NCBI RefSeq assembly: GCF_001584335.1
Contig: NZ_LSBB01000020.1
Span: 310,001-374,000, forward strand
DNA: 64,000 bases
Origin: Bacillus atrophaeus
Lineage (GTDB): Bacteria; Bacillota; Bacilli; Bacillales; Bacillaceae
Reading direction: 5' to 3'
Positions within the stretch are counted from its first letter, which is position 1. Every line of letters starts with the position of its first letter. Both the position numbers and the translations under genes were made by a program. Under the pieces are notes generated by a model. It had not been told where the DNA came from, made no database searches, and was given only the letters and a program-made list of their open reading frames with translations. Below, piece by piece: positions 24,637-34,743 of this stretch.

Positions 24637-25219
24637 CTATTTCGCTTTTAAGTTTACATGGTCGGCTGTCTGGTCGCTGCCGATGACAAAATGAAGTTCA
24701 TAGTCGCCTGTGAAGTAAACATAATCTGTTTCATTTGTGTGCGGAACAGTTAGAATTTGATCCGCGCTGCCGATTTGTTCACTTAACACAGCCGGCGTGA
24801 TTCCGCCGAGGTTTTGCTGTCTTTCCACCCCGGTTCCGAAGTAGCGGATTTGTGAAATCGTATTGTCTTTGTTATACGAAAATCCATATCCGGGATTCCC
24901 CATATTTGAGCTGTATAAATCGAATGGGTTGCCGGCATCCGCTTTTTTCTCCGGTTCTCCGATTTTGTTATAGACATCGCTTTGTGTGCTTTTGTTGACT
25001 TTCAGACCTTCGATATCTTGAGGCATTTCTCCCTTAAAGGCGGTGTTGTAAAGCTCGTTCAGAATCTCAGCTGCTCGTGGGTTTGTCTTTTCAGATGCAG
25101 CTGCCGATTGAGACGCAGCTTGTGCCGGCGCAGAAAAGGATACCATTCCCAATCCTAATACAGAACCTGTCAATACAGTCGCTGTGACCGCGGTAGCCAT
25201 CGTTTTTTTTTGTGAGCAT
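24637..25219 (-). pseudogene. yjgB: YjgB secreted protein, start region out of frame at a nine-base homopolymer
   Basis: The body encodes a signal peptide (TATVLTGSVLGLGMVSFSAP, cleavage after AQAA) and a DUF4309 domain (NELYNTAFKGEMPQDI, YGFSYNKDNTISQIRYFGTG). A perfect ribosome site (GGAGG, six-base gap) and ATG lie at 25219. That ATG reads M-L-T-K-K and then leaves the frame in a run of nine A (T at 25203-25211 on the plus strand). Eight A would give MLTKKTMATAV and a normal protein of about 193 residues. The in-frame ATG at 25200 lacks a ribosome site and the basic signal-peptide start. So the gene is frameshifted, slips, or the run is misread. Confidence 0.8.
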
Positions 25220-25357
25220 TTTATACCTCCTAGATACAGTATCGTTTCCCTTGAGCTTCCTAGCCGAAACATGGCTTCTTCATGTTTTGATGTTCGGCTG
25301 TGAGGGAACTGAAATGTTTAGTTAGTGATATACAAGGGGAGAAAGGGGAAATGTCAG

Positions 25358-28312
25358 ATGACAAATTGTAAAGTGATTGTAAATGGCGTCGAAATGGAGA
25401 CAGCCGGGGAACAAAACGTGCTGAATCTGCTTTCTGACAGCTCTATTGAAGTGCCGCATGTATGCTATCATCCGAGCCTCGGCCCGATTGAGACTTGCGA
25501 TACTTGTATTGTCAGTGTAAATGGGGAACTGGTGAGATCATGCTCCGCAGAATTAAAAGATGGAGATGTGATTGATACGCTCTCCTCTGAGGTGAAAAAG
25601 GCGCAAGTGATTGGGATGGATAACATTTTATATAATCACGAACTATACTGTACGGTTTGTGATTACAACAACGGGGGATGCGAAATACATAATACGGTGA
25701 AGGAAATGAAAATCAATCACCAAAGCATTCCGTTCGACCAAAAACCGTACCATAAAGACGAGTCTCACCCGTTTTACCGTTATGATCCGGACCAATGCAT
25801 TTTGTGCGGACGCTGTGTAGAGGCATGTCAGGACGTACAGGTAACTGAGACGCTGACAATAGATTGGGAACGTAAACGTCCACGCGTGATTTGGGATAAC
25901 GACGTACCCATTAACGAATCCTCATGCGTCTCCTGCGGCCATTGCTCCACCGTTTGTCCGTGCAACGCGATGATGGAAAAAGGGATGGAAGGGGAAGCTG
26001 GTTATTTAACGGGTATAACTGAAGAAACCCTTCGCCCGATGATTGAAATGACAAAAAGCGTTGAGACCGGTTATGGTTCCATTCTTGCCATTTCTGACAT
26101 GGAATCGGCGATGCGAGATGAAAGAATAAAGAAAACGAAAACTGTATGCACATATTGCGGAGTCGGGTGCAGCTTTGACATTTGGACGAAAGGCAGAGAC
26201 ATTTTGAAGGTCGAACCGCAGCAAGAAGCCCCTGCCAACGGTATTTCCACATGTGTCAAAGGAAAATTCGGCTGGGATTTTGTAAACAGCGAGGAAAGGC
26301 TGACAAAGCCGCTGATCCGGGAGGGCGGCCATTTCCGTGAAGCGGAATGGGAGGAAGCGTTAGCGCTGATTGCCGATAAGTTTTCAAGTATTAAAGAGGA
26401 ATACGGCCCTGACGCGCTTGCTTTTATTACGTCTTCGAAATGTACGAATGAAGAATCCTATCTCATGCAAAAGCTCGCAAGGGGAGTGATCGGCACAAAT
26501 AATGTGGATAACTGCTCCCGCTATTGCCAATCCCCCGCTACAGCCGGATTATTCCGGACAGTCGGATACGGAGGAGATTCAGGTTCGATTCAGGATATAG
26601 AAAAGGCAGAGCTTATATTGATTATCGGCTCCAACACGTCTGAATCACACCCTGTATTATCGACAAGAATCAAAAGAGCCCACAAATTGAGAGGCCAAAA
26701 AGTGATTGTAGCTGACCTCAGAAAGCATGAAATGGCAGAGCGTTCCGACTTATTTATCCAGCCTGACGCGGGTTCCGATATCGTCTGGCTTAATGCGGTT
26801 TCAAAGTATTTGATTGATAATGGCATGGCCGATGAGGCATTTCTTAATGATAGGGTCAATGGTCTGGATCAATTTGTGAAGAGTCTTGAGCCGTACACAA
26901 TGGAATACGCAGAAAAACAAACCGGCATTGATAAGCAAACACTTATCAAGATTGCAAACATGATTCACGAAGCGGACAGTATGTGTGCATTATGGGCGAT
27001 GGGGGTCACGCAGCATATCGGAGGCAGCGATACGAGCACAGCGATTTCCAACCTGCTGCTGGTGACAGGAAATTATGGGAAGCCGGGCACCGGTTCTTAT
27101 CCGTTGCGCGGCCACAATAATGTACAGGGAGCCAGCGACTTCGGAAGTATGCCGGATAGCCTGCCGGGCTATGAAAAAGTGACAGACGAAAAAGTGCGGG
27201 AAAAATATAAACAAGGCTGGGGGACGGAAATACCGGCCGAACCAGGTATGACAAACCATGAAATGATTGAAGAAATTCACTCTGGGCAGCTGAAAGCTAT
27301 GTATGTCAAAGGGGAAGAAATGGGGCTTGTGGACTCCAATATTAATCACGTTCACGCTGCTTACGAGAAGCTTGACTTCTTTGTCGGTCAGGACATTTTC
27401 CTGTCCCGTACAGCGGAATATGCGGATGTTGTGCTTCCGGCAAGCCCAAGTCTTGAAAAAGACGGAACCTTTACAAATACGGAGCGCCGGATTCAGCGTC
27501 TTTATCAAGTCTTTGAGCCGCTTGGGGAATCAAAACCGGACTGGCAGATTATTATGGAAATCGCCAATCAATTAGGTGCGGATTGGAGTTACGATCATCC
27601 GGCTGACATCATGCAGGAGGCTGCGATGCTCTCGCCATTATATGCCGGTGTAACATACGAACGGCTTGAAGGATACAGCTCTCTGCAATGGCCAGTGAGC
27701 GCAGACGGAACAGATTCGCCATTATTATTTGAAGAAGAATTCCCGTTTCCGGACGGCAAAGCCGTTCTCTACCCAGTCCAGTGGACCAAGCCGTCAGAGT
27801 TTGGCGAGGAATACGATATTCACGTAAATAACGGGCGTCTTTTAGAGCATTTCCATGAAGGCAATCTGACGTATAAATCAAAAGGCATTTCTGAAAAAAC
27901 GCCGAATGCATTTTTGGAGATTTCCCATGAGCTCGCCGAAGAAAGAGGGATCAAAGACGGCACGCTGGTGAGGCTGACTTCACCATATGGAAATGTGAAG
28001 GTGAAATGCCTCATCACTGATCGCGTCAAAGGCAAGGAAGTCTACTTGCCGATGAACGATTCCAAAGAGGCGGCGATCAACCTGTTAACAAGCAGCTATT
28101 CAGACAAGGATACAGATACACCTGCTTATAAAGAAACCTCTGCGAAAATGGAAATTTTAAAACATGACGGAATTAATCCGCTTCCGAAAATCAACCATCG
28201 AAACGGAAATCCTCAGCCGCAAATCGGTGTGCAGGTTCAAAGGAAATGGGCGCGGAAGGATTATATGTTCCCTGGAGATGCTGTAAAGAAAGGGCTGAAA
28301 CATAATGGCTAA
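25358..28312 (+). CDS. yjgC: Formate dehydrogenase-like molybdopterin oxidoreductase YjgC
   Basis: A 984-residue fused enzyme. The N-terminal 2Fe-2S domain ([17 protein letters not shown]) is followed by His/Cys and two 4Fe-4S motifs ([31 protein letters not shown]). A third cluster motif at [11 protein letters not shown] opens the molybdopterin domain, with a cysteine, not selenocysteine, in the NCSRYC active site, and a C-terminal molybdopterin-dinucleotide binding domain. This is the layout of cytoplasmic NAD-linked FdhA. The formate substrate is by homology. It overlaps yjgD by eight bases. The start at 25358 has GGGGA eight bases upstream. Confidence 0.92.
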   Translation: MTNCKVIVNGVEMETAGEQNVLNLLSDSSIEVPHVCYHPSLGPIETCDTCIVSVNGELVRSCSAELKDGDVIDTLSSEVKKAQVIGMDNILYNHELYCTVCDYNNGGCEIHNTVKEMKINHQSIPFDQKPYHKDESHPFYRYDPDQCILCGRCVEACQDVQVTETLTIDWERKRPRVIWDNDVPINESSCVSCGHCSTVCPCNAMMEKGMEGEAGYLTGITEETLRPMIEMTKSVETGYGSILAISDMESAMRDERIKKTKTVCTYCGVGCSFDIWTKGRDILKVEPQQEAPANGISTCVKGKFGWDFVNSEERLTKPLIREGGHFREAEWEEALALIADKFSSIKEEYGPDALAFITSSKCTNEESYLMQKLARGVIGTNNVDNCSRYCQSPATAGLFRTVGYGGDSGSIQDIEKAELILIIGSNTSESHPVLSTRIKRAHKLRGQKVIVADLRKHEMAERSDLFIQPDAGSDIVWLNAVSKYLIDNGMADEAFLNDRVNGLDQFVKSLEPYTMEYAEKQTGIDKQTLIKIANMIHEADSMCALWAMGVTQHIGGSDTSTAISNLLLVTGNYGKPGTGSYPLRGHNNVQGASDFGSMPDSLPGYEKVTDEKVREKYKQGWGTEIPAEPGMTNHEMIEEIHSGQLKAMYVKGEEMGLVDSNINHVHAAYEKLDFFVGQDIFLSRTAEYADVVLPASPSLEKDGTFTNTERRIQRLYQVFEPLGESKPDWQIIMEIANQLGADWSYDHPADIMQEAAMLSPLYAGVTYERLEGYSSLQWPVSADGTDSPLLFEEEFPFPDGKAVLYPVQWTKPSEFGEEYDIHVNNGRLLEHFHEGNLTYKSKGISEKTPNAFLEISHELAEERGIKDGTLVRLTSPYGNVKVKCLITDRVKGKEVYLPMNDSKEAAINLLTSSYSDKDTDTPAYKETSAKMEILKHDGINPLPKINHRNGNPQPQIGVQVQRKWARKDYMFPGDAVKKGLKHNG

Positions 28313-28865
28313 AGCGATCACAAAGATTCAAAAACAAACTGTGACAGAAGAGGATCAGCGCAAACGGGATTTAGAGGAAATTGAAACGGCTTTAATTGAT
28401 CATAAAGAGGCCATTCTCGAAACGATGCATATCCTGGGCCATATGAATGACCGCGGGATTCTGTCTGCATTGAGCGGACTGTTTGGCCAAGGCGACAAGG
28501 TGATGGATATATTGGTGAAAACAGCGGACAAGCCTGAAACGGCAAATATGCTGAAGAATCTTCTTTTGCTTGGTGGCACGCTCGGAATGCTCAATGTAAA
28601 ACAGCTGGAGCCTTTCATCCTGAAGATCAACGCCGGTGTGGCAAATGCAGCGGAACAAAAAGACAGCAACGAAAAAATAGGCTATTTTGATATTCTCCGT
28701 TCCTTAAGAGACCCGGAAATCAATAAGGCGGTCACCATGCTGTTTACTTTTCTGAAAGGCATGGGGGAGGATACAAAGGAGAAGGAGAGAAATACCCAGC
28801 CCCCCGAACATCAGCAGCATCATCAAGAGCCGCACGACAACAGTGACATGGATAAACGAGATTGA
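28305..28865 (+). CDS. yjgD: DUF1641 protein YjgD, partner of YjgC
   Basis: A 186-residue protein of the DUF1641 family. Helical core marks are [30 protein letters not shown] and [20 protein letters not shown], and the His/Glu/Gln-rich tail ([11 protein letters not shown]) is likely disordered. The same family occurs again in this window as YjlC before ndh, so DUF1641 proteins accompany two different dehydrogenases here. The eight-base overlap with yjgC suggests translation coupling and a role in assembly or membrane contact; that role is inference. Ends before a strong terminator. Confidence 0.9.
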   Translation: MAKAITKIQKQTVTEEDQRKRDLEEIETALIDHKEAILETMHILGHMNDRGILSALSGLFGQGDKVMDILVKTADKPETANMLKNLLLLGGTLGMLNVKQLEPFILKINAGVANAAEQKDSNEKIGYFDILRSLRDPEINKAVTMLFTFLKGMGEDTKEKERNTQPPEHQQHHQEPHDNSDMDKRD

Positions 28866-28874
28866 TTTCTGACA

Positions 28875-28906
28875 CCCGAGCTGAAAACGGCAGCTCGGGT
28901 TTTTTG
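28875..28906 (+). terminator. Terminator of yjgC-yjgD
   Basis: CCCGAGCTG and CAGCTCGGG arms followed by TTTTTTGT. Confidence 0.9.
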
Positions 28907-29082
28907 TGAAACACCGCTTCAAACCGGCTGTAAATCCGAATAGATCATATGATTCAGCCTTTTTACCGTACAAATGAAGGGAAAGTTTATGAAGTTCGGT
29001 AAAAACATTACTTTATTCCCTGTTAATGAGAGAGGTAATCTATTTATAATAGAAAACGATTACTTTAGATGGGGGAACAGGA

Positions 29083-29676
29083 ATGAAAAAAGTCTTATTG
29101 TTATTATTCATGCTGACAATTGGTTTAGCGCTTACGGCATGCAGCCAATCAAACGATGCTTCAGCTGAACAAAAGGAAGAAAAGAAAGCAAGCGAAAAGA
29201 AAGAAGAAACTACAAAAGACAAAACTGAAAACAAAACAGATGAAGAGGTACATAAGATTGGCGAGACTTTTAAAGCTATGAATACTAATTTCTCAGTCAA
29301 TAAGATTTATACTGCACAAAAAGGCGAGTATAAGGTGAAATTAAGTGAAGAAAAAGAAAGATCTCTGCAAAAGAACGAGGAATTTTTAATTGCAGAGGTA
29401 ACAATTGAAAATAAAGGCGAAAAATCAATAGACTACAGTATATTAGGGTTTGAATTAAAGGACGGGAAAGATAAAACCATTTTACCTAATATAGTATCGA
29501 CCCCAGATATAGACACGTACATTCAAGCAGGAAACTTAGCTTCCGGCAAAAAAGTGACCGGAACAATCAGTTTCGTGGTTCCTAAAGGGGAAAAGGACCT
29601 CACGCTCGTCTATAAACCATCTTTTTTTGATTTGACAAAAAAAGAAAATATTCATTATCTCATCACACTTAGATAG
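29083..29676 (+). CDS. yjhA: Lipoprotein YjhA (DUF4352)
   Basis: A 197-residue lipoprotein. The signal peptide KKVLLLLFMLTIGLALTAC ends with the lipobox LTAC at about residue 20. It is followed by a Lys/Glu-rich linker to residue 60 and an immunoglobulin-like DUF4352 domain (NEEFLIAEVTIENKGEKSID, ASGKKVTGTISFVVPKG). It would be tethered outside the membrane; the ligand is unknown. A GGGG-type ribosome site precedes the ATG. Monocistronic, between yjgD and yjhB as in B. subtilis. Confidence 0.88.
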   Translation: MKKVLLLLFMLTIGLALTACSQSNDASAEQKEEKKASEKKEETTKDKTENKTDEEVHKIGETFKAMNTNFSVNKIYTAQKGEYKVKLSEEKERSLQKNEEFLIAEVTIENKGEKSIDYSILGFELKDGKDKTILPNIVSTPDIDTYIQAGNLASGKKVTGTISFVVPKGEKDLTLVYKPSFFDLTKKENIHYLITLR

Positions 29677-29793
29677 GCACAGCTCATGGCACGTTTTTCG
29701 CACCTAGGAAGCGTGCTTATTTTTTATAAGTTGATAACCATAATATGGTATAATGGTAAGGGCTTTCAGATTTGTTCAATTGAGGTGATATAC

Positions 29794-30411
29794 ATGAATA
29801 TCAAGTGGCTTGAGCGGGCGAAGCGCATTCAAGCAATAGCGCAGGCGGGTCTCGCTTTTTCGAAAGACGACTATGACAGAGAAAGATATGAGGAGTTAAA
29901 TAAGGTCGGTATGGAAATGATGGCAGATTACTCTGATTCGGATATAGAAATGATTGCAGACTTATTTGTAGGCGAGCCGGGTTATCCGACTCCGAAAGCG
30001 GATGTTCGCGGCGTGGTATTTCATGAGAATCGTATTTTGCTTGTCCGGGAGATCCATGATGATCTGTGGGCGTTGCCGGGCGGGTTCTGTGAGATTGGAT
30101 TATCGCCGGCTGAAAATGTTGTAAAAGAAATCAAAGAAGAATCAGGATATGATACCGTTCCCGATAAATTACTGGCCGTTTTGGACAGCCATAAGCATCC
30201 TCATCCGCCTCAGCCTTACCATTACTATAAGATCTTTATTCAATGCAGGATTGTCGGCGGGCAAGCAAAAAGCGGTTTAGAGACGAATCATACAGCTTTT
30301 TTTCCAGCAGACAGTCTGCCTCGTCTATCCCCGAAAAGAAATACAGCCTCACAGCTCAGTATGCTTTTTGACTTTTTGCAAGATCCGAAAAAGGAAACGA
30401 TGTTTGATTAA
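29794..30411 (+). CDS. yjhB: Nudix hydrolase YjhB
   Basis: A 205-residue protein. An N-terminal helical domain (residues 1-65, WLERAKRIQAIAQAGLAFSK) is typical of this ADP-ribose pyrophosphatase-like subfamily. The Nudix domain has the box GGFCEIGLSPAENVV then KEIKEESGY, where the usual Arg of REUXEE is Lys. The catalytic glutamates are present. The natural nucleotide-sugar substrate is not known. The start at 29794 is supported by GAGGTGA; a longer frame upstream runs through a terminator-like region. Confidence 0.87.
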   Translation: MNIKWLERAKRIQAIAQAGLAFSKDDYDRERYEELNKVGMEMMADYSDSDIEMIADLFVGEPGYPTPKADVRGVVFHENRILLVREIHDDLWALPGGFCEIGLSPAENVVKEIKEESGYDTVPDKLLAVLDSHKHPHPPQPYHYYKIFIQCRIVGGQAKSGLETNHTAFFPADSLPRLSPKRNTASQLSMLFDFLQDPKKETMFD

Positions 30412-30416
30412 CAATG

Positions 30417-30438
30417 AAAGAGCCCGAAAGGCTCTTTT
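30417..30438. terminator. Terminator between yjhB and yjiA
   Basis: AAGAGCC CGAAA GGCTCTT then TTATTT; convergent genes share it. Confidence 0.85.
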
Positions 30439-30440
30439 AT

Positions 30441-30719
30441 TTATAACGCGATATGTTTCTCACTGGCCAGTTTAAGAAGCGTGATAATAGAATCGGCTTT
30501 TTTGCTGCCAAGTTTCTTTTTCAATTGATTTACTTCAATTAATTGATTTCCATATACATCAACTGACGCTTTATCGACCACGGTGTGCCAGTTTTCCTGT
30601 TTATTTCCTTCAGCAAGCGGTTTTGAATGTTTCTCAGAGAAAGAGAACACAAACATCACAAATACGAGTGAAAGTATCATTCCTGCGTACAGTTTTTGAC
30701 GATTAGTCTGGGCTGTCAT
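30441..30719 (-). CDS. yjiA: Small membrane-anchored protein YjiA
   Basis: A 92-residue protein with one N-terminal membrane helix (residues 11-26, AGMILSLVFVMFVFSF) and a hydrophilic outside part of about 60 residues. No lipobox or domain is recognised. Length and position match YjiA of B. subtilis. GGAGAG precedes the ATG. Function unknown. Confidence 0.8.
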   Translation of the reverse strand: MTAQTNRQKLYAGMILSLVFVMFVFSFSEKHSKPLAEGNKQENWHTVVDKASVDVYGNQLIEVNQLKKKLGSKKADSIITLLKLASEKHIAL

Positions 30720-31110
30720 ATTGTTCTCTCCTTCACAATTTTACTCTTCATTTAATCATATATCGTACTTTATTGAAATAATGGAAAAGTCATTTTTTTA
30801 AATAGTTCATATGGTTTGAACAAAGGTGTTTTTGGCTGTTGATAAGCTGGTGAATCTGAGTCAGTATCCGATGATTATGCCTATAGTCACGTTGTGAGCC
30901 GTATCAATGGCGATGGATAGAAAAAAAATGAAAGATTATGGTAAGATGAACGAAATTCGAGAGGGTATATATGATGCCTTTTTGCACCTCGTTGTTTCAA
31001 AAACGACTTCCTGATTCAAGAATTTGACTTTACATCCCTCTCTTTGGCGATAGCAGGAGGTGGTGACGAGCATCAAATGAACAACACATTGTTTGATGGG
31101 GAGTGAGAAA
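30720..31110 (+). other. Leader region of yjiB
   Basis: No gene of normal size. A short frame at about 30971-31027 (MMPFCTSLFQKRLPDSRI, 18 residues) has GAGAGGG five bases before its ATG. A second mini frame (GTG ACG AGC ATC AAA TGA) follows a GGAGG near 31062. A leader-peptide role is possible but unsupported. Confidence 0.35.
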
Positions 31111-32301
31111 ATGAATGTAGTAAATCAGCGGCAGGCTTTACAGCGAGCTATATTGAAAGGGATAAACAAACAGGATGCTTACCATCCATTTCCGTGGTAC
31201 GAATCAATGAGAAGGGAATCCCCTGTTCATTATGATGAAGAAAACCAAGTGTGGAGCGTTTTTCTTTATGAAGATGTGAAAAAAATAATCGGGGATAAAA
31301 ATGGTTTTTCCAATTATGTGAAGCAGCAAGCGAATTCACTGGGCAATTCAATCATTAATATGGACCCGCCGAGACATACGCAGATTCGTTCAGTTGTCAA
31401 CAAAGCGTTTACTCCACGGGTCTTGAAGCAGTGGGAATCGAGGATTCAGGGCATTACAGATGAATTAATTGATCGTTTACTTGGAAGCCGGGAGTTTGAT
31501 CTAGTGCAGGATTTCTCTTATCCTCTTCCTGTCGTTGTGATATCTGAACTGCTGGGCGTGCCTTCAGAGTATATGGATCAATTTAAAAAGTGGTCGGACA
31601 TTCTCGTAAGCACACCAAAGGATGGCAGTGAGGAAGCAGAAAAAGCTTTTCAGGAAGAAAGAAACAAATGCGAACAAGAGTTAGCGGCGTTTTTTGCCGC
31701 CATCATAGAAGAGAAACGGAAAAAACCGGCACAAGATCTCATCTCGATTTTAGTCAAAGCGGAAGAAGAAGGTGAGAAGCTTTCCGGAGAAGAATTGATC
31801 CCGTTTTGTAATTTACTCCTTGTGGCAGGGAATGAAACGACGACTAACTTAATATCAAACGCGATGTACAGCATATTAGACATGCCTGGGGCTTATGATG
31901 AGCTCAGGGACGACCCGGCGCTTATTCCTCAGGCAGTGGAGGAAGCCTTGCGTTTCAGGGCTCCCGCACCGATTTTGCGGCGAATCGCCAAACAGGATGT
32001 GGAAATAAGAGGGCATCTCATCAGAGAAGGAGATATGGTTTTGGCTTTTGTGGCGTCTGCGAATCGTGATGAAGCGAAGTTTGAACAGGCACACATATTT
32101 GATATTCATCGTCATCCTAATCCGCATATTGCGTTTGGTCACGGCAATCACTTTTGTTTAGGCGCTCCGCTTGCGCGTCTTGAAGCACAAATTGCTTTGA
32201 AAGCTCTGACAAATGCGTTCCCTGGCATGGAACGTATCAGTATATCGCCAATTGCAAACAGTGTGATTTATGGGTTAAAGAGTTTTCGTGTAAAAGTTTA
32301 G
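31111..32301 (+). CDS. yjiB: Cytochrome P450 CYP109B1 (YjiB)
   Basis: A 396-residue soluble P450. It has the I-helix oxygen motif AGNETTTN, the K-helix E-x-x-R as EALR, and the heme loop FGHGNHFCLGAPLA with the axial cysteine. In B. subtilis CYP109B1 hydroxylates fatty acids, primary alcohols and terpenoids such as valencene with external redox partners. The natural substrate is not settled. The start at 31111 has GGGGAG seven bases upstream and gives the family length. It is followed after 44 bases by the glycosyltransferase yjiC, suggesting joint modification of small hydrophobic molecules. Confidence 0.93.
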   Translation: MNVVNQRQALQRAILKGINKQDAYHPFPWYESMRRESPVHYDEENQVWSVFLYEDVKKIIGDKNGFSNYVKQQANSLGNSIINMDPPRHTQIRSVVNKAFTPRVLKQWESRIQGITDELIDRLLGSREFDLVQDFSYPLPVVVISELLGVPSEYMDQFKKWSDILVSTPKDGSEEAEKAFQEERNKCEQELAAFFAAIIEEKRKKPAQDLISILVKAEEEGEKLSGEELIPFCNLLLVAGNETTTNLISNAMYSILDMPGAYDELRDDPALIPQAVEEALRFRAPAPILRRIAKQDVEIRGHLIREGDMVLAFVASANRDEAKFEQAHIFDIHRHPNPHIAFGHGNHFCLGAPLARLEAQIALKALTNAFPGMERISISPIANSVIYGLKSFRVKV

Positions 32302-32345
32302 AATTTTCCAGAAACAAAAGATTCAAACTAACTGGAGGCTGAAAA

Positions 32346-33527
32346 ATGAAACAGCATCATATCACAATTATTAATATCCCTGCGTATGGCCATGTAAACC
32401 CCACACTTGCATTAGTGGAGAAGCTTTGTGAAAAAGGACATCGGATAACATACGCTACGACAGAGGAATTTGCCCCGGCGGTTCAACAAGCGGGAGCCCG
32501 CCCGCTTTTATATGAAACAACCATTTCGGTAGATCCTCAGCAAATTAAAGAATTGATGGAAAAAAACGAAACGCCGCTTATGTTTTTGAAAGAATCGCTT
32601 GGAATCTTGCCACAGCTTGAAGAATTGTATAAAGATGACCAGCCTGACCTTATCGTCTATGATTTTATCGCACTGGCGGGAAAACTGTTAGCTGATAAGC
32701 TTCAAGTGCCGGCTGTCAGACTCTGTTCGTCATACGCTCAAAATGAATCCTTTCAGATGGGAACTGAGGAGATGCTCAAACAAGTCAAAGAAGCAGAGGC
32801 TGAATTTCAGGCCTTTCTGGAGCAAGAAAACTTACCGGCTGTCTCATTTGAACAACTGGCTATACCAGAAGCGTTTAATATTGTCTTTATGCCGCGCTCT
32901 TTTCAGATTAAGAACGAAACCTTCGACGACCGCTTCTGTTTTATCGGTCCGTCTCTTGGAAAACGAAGCGAACAAGAGCGCCTGTTGTTAAAAGAGAAAG
33001 GCGATCGCCCGCTTATGCTGATTTCACTGGGAACGGCCTTCAACGCCTGGCCGGAATTCTATCAAATGTGTATGGAGGCTTTTGGGGGGGCTGAATGGCA
33101 TGTCATTATGTCAGTAGGAAAATCAATTGAGCCTGACAGTCTTGGTGATATTCCTGACAACTTCACGGTCCGCCAGCGCGTTCCGCAGCTGGACGTATTG
33201 ACGGAAGCTGATGTATTTATTTCTCACGGAGGAATGAACAGCACGATGGAAGCGATGAACGAGGGAGTGCCGCTTGTAGTGATTCCGCAAATGCATGAAC
33301 AGGAACTCACGGCTCAGCGTGTTGAAGAATTAGGGCTGGGAATCTACCTGCCGAAAGAAGAGGTCAGTGTACCTCGTTTGCAACAGGCGATCGGTAATAT
33401 ATTCTCTGACAAAGAGATTCACAGCCGCGTGAAAGATATGCAGAAAGATGTAAAGGAAGCAGGCGGAGCAGAACAGGGCGCGGCGGAGATCGAAGCGTTT
33501 ATGAAAAAGTCTGTCGTTCCGCAATAA
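32346..33527 (+). CDS. yjiC: UDP-glycosyltransferase YjiC
   Basis: A 393-residue GT1-family enzyme of GT-B fold. The acceptor-binding N-terminal domain opens with IINIPAYGHVNPTLALVEKL (His and Asn conserved). The C-terminal donor site has ISLGTAFN, PQLDVLTEADVFISHGGMNS and EGVPLVVIPQMHEQ, the macrolide-glycosyltransferase signature. YjiC of B. subtilis and relatives glucosylates flavonoids, phenols and other aglycones from UDP-glucose. GGAGG sits before the ATG. Placed directly after yjiB; the physiological acceptor is unknown. Confidence 0.93.
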   Translation: MKQHHITIINIPAYGHVNPTLALVEKLCEKGHRITYATTEEFAPAVQQAGARPLLYETTISVDPQQIKELMEKNETPLMFLKESLGILPQLEELYKDDQPDLIVYDFIALAGKLLADKLQVPAVRLCSSYAQNESFQMGTEEMLKQVKEAEAEFQAFLEQENLPAVSFEQLAIPEAFNIVFMPRSFQIKNETFDDRFCFIGPSLGKRSEQERLLLKEKGDRPLMLISLGTAFNAWPEFYQMCMEAFGGAEWHVIMSVGKSIEPDSLGDIPDNFTVRQRVPQLDVLTEADVFISHGGMNSTMEAMNEGVPLVVIPQMHEQELTAQRVEELGLGIYLPKEEVSVPRLQQAIGNIFSDKEIHSRVKDMQKDVKEAGGAEQGAAEIEAFMKKSVVPQ

Positions 33528-33535
33528 ACAATTTG

Positions 33536-33567
33536 AACCGGCATCTGCTTAAGATTCCGGTTTTTTT
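33536..33567 (+). terminator. Terminator of yjiB-yjiC
   Basis: AACCGG and CCGGTT arms followed by TTTTT. Confidence 0.8.
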
Positions 33568-33587
33568 ACGGAAAAGGGTGTGATGTT

Positions 33588-34127
33588 ATGGAAAAAGAAA
33601 CTGCGATTTATTTAATTACAGGGGTCATGGCAGCAGGTAAATCTACCATTGCGCAGCTTCTATCAGAGCGTTTGGAGAAAAGTGTTCATGTACGGGGAGA
33701 TGTATTTAGAAAAATGATAGTTAATGGCGAGGTGCAAATGTCAGACACTCCCTCAAAGGAAGCGTTGGAACAATTGCTCCTTCGTCACCGGCTGGCAGCT
33801 AAAGCAGCGGATATGTATTTTGAATCGGGATTCAATGTCGTTTTGCAAGATATCATCATTGGTCCGATGTTAGGCGATATGGTGGAGTTTATAAAAAGTC
33901 GTCCCTTGTATGTCATCGTCTTGGCGCCTCGCCCGGACATAATAGCGGCCAGAGAGTTTTCCCGTCCGAAGAAAGGGTACGGCAAAATAGAGATTCTCTC
34001 TCTTGAGAAAGTGTTGCAAACGGAAACGCCGCGGATCGGTTTATGGATCGACTCCTCACATATAACGCCGGAAGAGACAGTGGAAGAGATTATCAGCGGT
34101 TTAGATAAAGAAGCGAAAATAACATAG
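33588..34127 (+). CDS. P-loop kinase/phosphotransferase-like protein
   Basis: A 179-residue P-loop NTPase with Walker A GVMAAGKST at residues 12-20. It has the pattern of small chloramphenicol-phosphotransferase-like or gluconate-kinase-like AAA kinases (VHVRGDVFRKM, FNVVLQDIIIGP, VIVLAPRPDIIAARE). It should phosphorylate a small molecule from ATP; the substrate is not known. AAGGGTGTGATGTT precedes the ATG. A resistance-type role is possible given the subfamily and the glycosyltransferase upstream, but this is inference. A terminator separates it from yjiC. Confidence 0.75.
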   Translation: MEKETAIYLITGVMAAGKSTIAQLLSERLEKSVHVRGDVFRKMIVNGEVQMSDTPSKEALEQLLLRHRLAAKAADMYFESGFNVVLQDIIIGPMLGDMVEFIKSRPLYVIVLAPRPDIIAAREFSRPKKGYGKIEILSLEKVLQTETPRIGLWIDSSHITPEETVEEIISGLDKEAKIT

Positions 34128-34168
34128 ATCGTGAGTTTTCTATTTTTAAAACGAAAACGTAACACGGC

Positions 34169-34540
34169 TCATCTTTCATGATATTCCCTAATCCGCCTCC
34201 GAATTTCGGCAGCCGTTTCCGTCGGATCGTCAATCGCAAATATAACATAACGATATTTTTTATGGCCGTTTAATTCAATGATGACAAGAGGCTCTCTTCG
34301 TTCATACGAAAGAAAATACCATTCATCCGCATATTTATAGCTGCCTTCATATATATGAAGGGGTGAAATTGAGGTTCCGGGCATTCTGAGCATCCATTTG
34401 GGTGCGTCAAAATAATCGACATTTACACTTTCAATGTTACCGTAAGGCATGCTGATTTTATGTTTGAAAGCGAGAAAAGGATGTAAGCCGGTTAAGAATA
34501 AAGTGACTTCTTGCTCGCCAAAGTGAACTTTTCTGCCCAT
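34169..34540 (-). CDS. Unknown small protein, PH-like
   Basis: A 123-residue soluble protein starting MGRKVHFGEQEVTLFLTG with GGGGG upstream; an in-frame ATG 17 codons earlier has no site. The beta-rich pattern with a final amphipathic helix (TAAEIRRRIREYHER) is what bacterial PH-like domains look like, but I cannot assign a family with certainty. It lies 17 bases after a zinc-ribbon gene on the same strand, so the two are probably one transcript. Confidence 0.65.
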   Translation of the reverse strand: MGRKVHFGEQEVTLFLTGLHPFLAFKHKISMPYGNIESVNVDYFDAPKWMLRMPGTSISPLHIYEGSYKYADEWYFLSYERREPLVIIELNGHKKYRYVIFAIDDPTETAAEIRRRIREYHER

Positions 34541-34557
34541 AAAATCAAACCCCCTAT

Positions 34558-34743
34558 TTAAATATTCTTTTTCAGTCCGCACCTGCGGCATTCTCTTAGG
34601 AATTTTCCGCTCTTCACTGAGCTTTTAAACAGCGTATAGTCACAATTGTCACAGCGCCCGCTATGCACGTCGGGATATTCATTAAATTCGTAAATAACGG
34701 TTGTGTCATATCCTTTTGTTTCATACTCTTTTGCAGTTTCCAT
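34558..34743 (-). CDS. Small zinc-ribbon protein
   Basis: A 61-residue protein with CDNC at residues 31-34 and CRRC at 53-56, a four-cysteine zinc ribbon (the pair spacing fits metal binding). The N terminus is acidic (METAKEYETKGYDTTVIYEF). GGAGG lies upstream of tandem ATGs at 34746 and 34743. It is the first gene of a two-gene unit with the PH-like protein. Possibly a nucleic-acid-binding or adaptor protein; no homologue named. Confidence 0.65.
   Translation of the reverse strand: METAKEYETKGYDTTVIYEFNEYPDVHSGRCDNCDYTLFKSSVKSGKFLRECRRCGLKKNI

Noticed and set aside
26520..26560. Possible selenocysteine codon in the formate dehydrogenase
   Set aside because: The active-site residue is an ordinary cysteine codon; no in-frame TGA is present.
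26990..27911. Several minus-strand frames of 80-170 residues within yjgC
   Set aside because: Codon-bias shadows of a well-conserved 984-residue enzyme.
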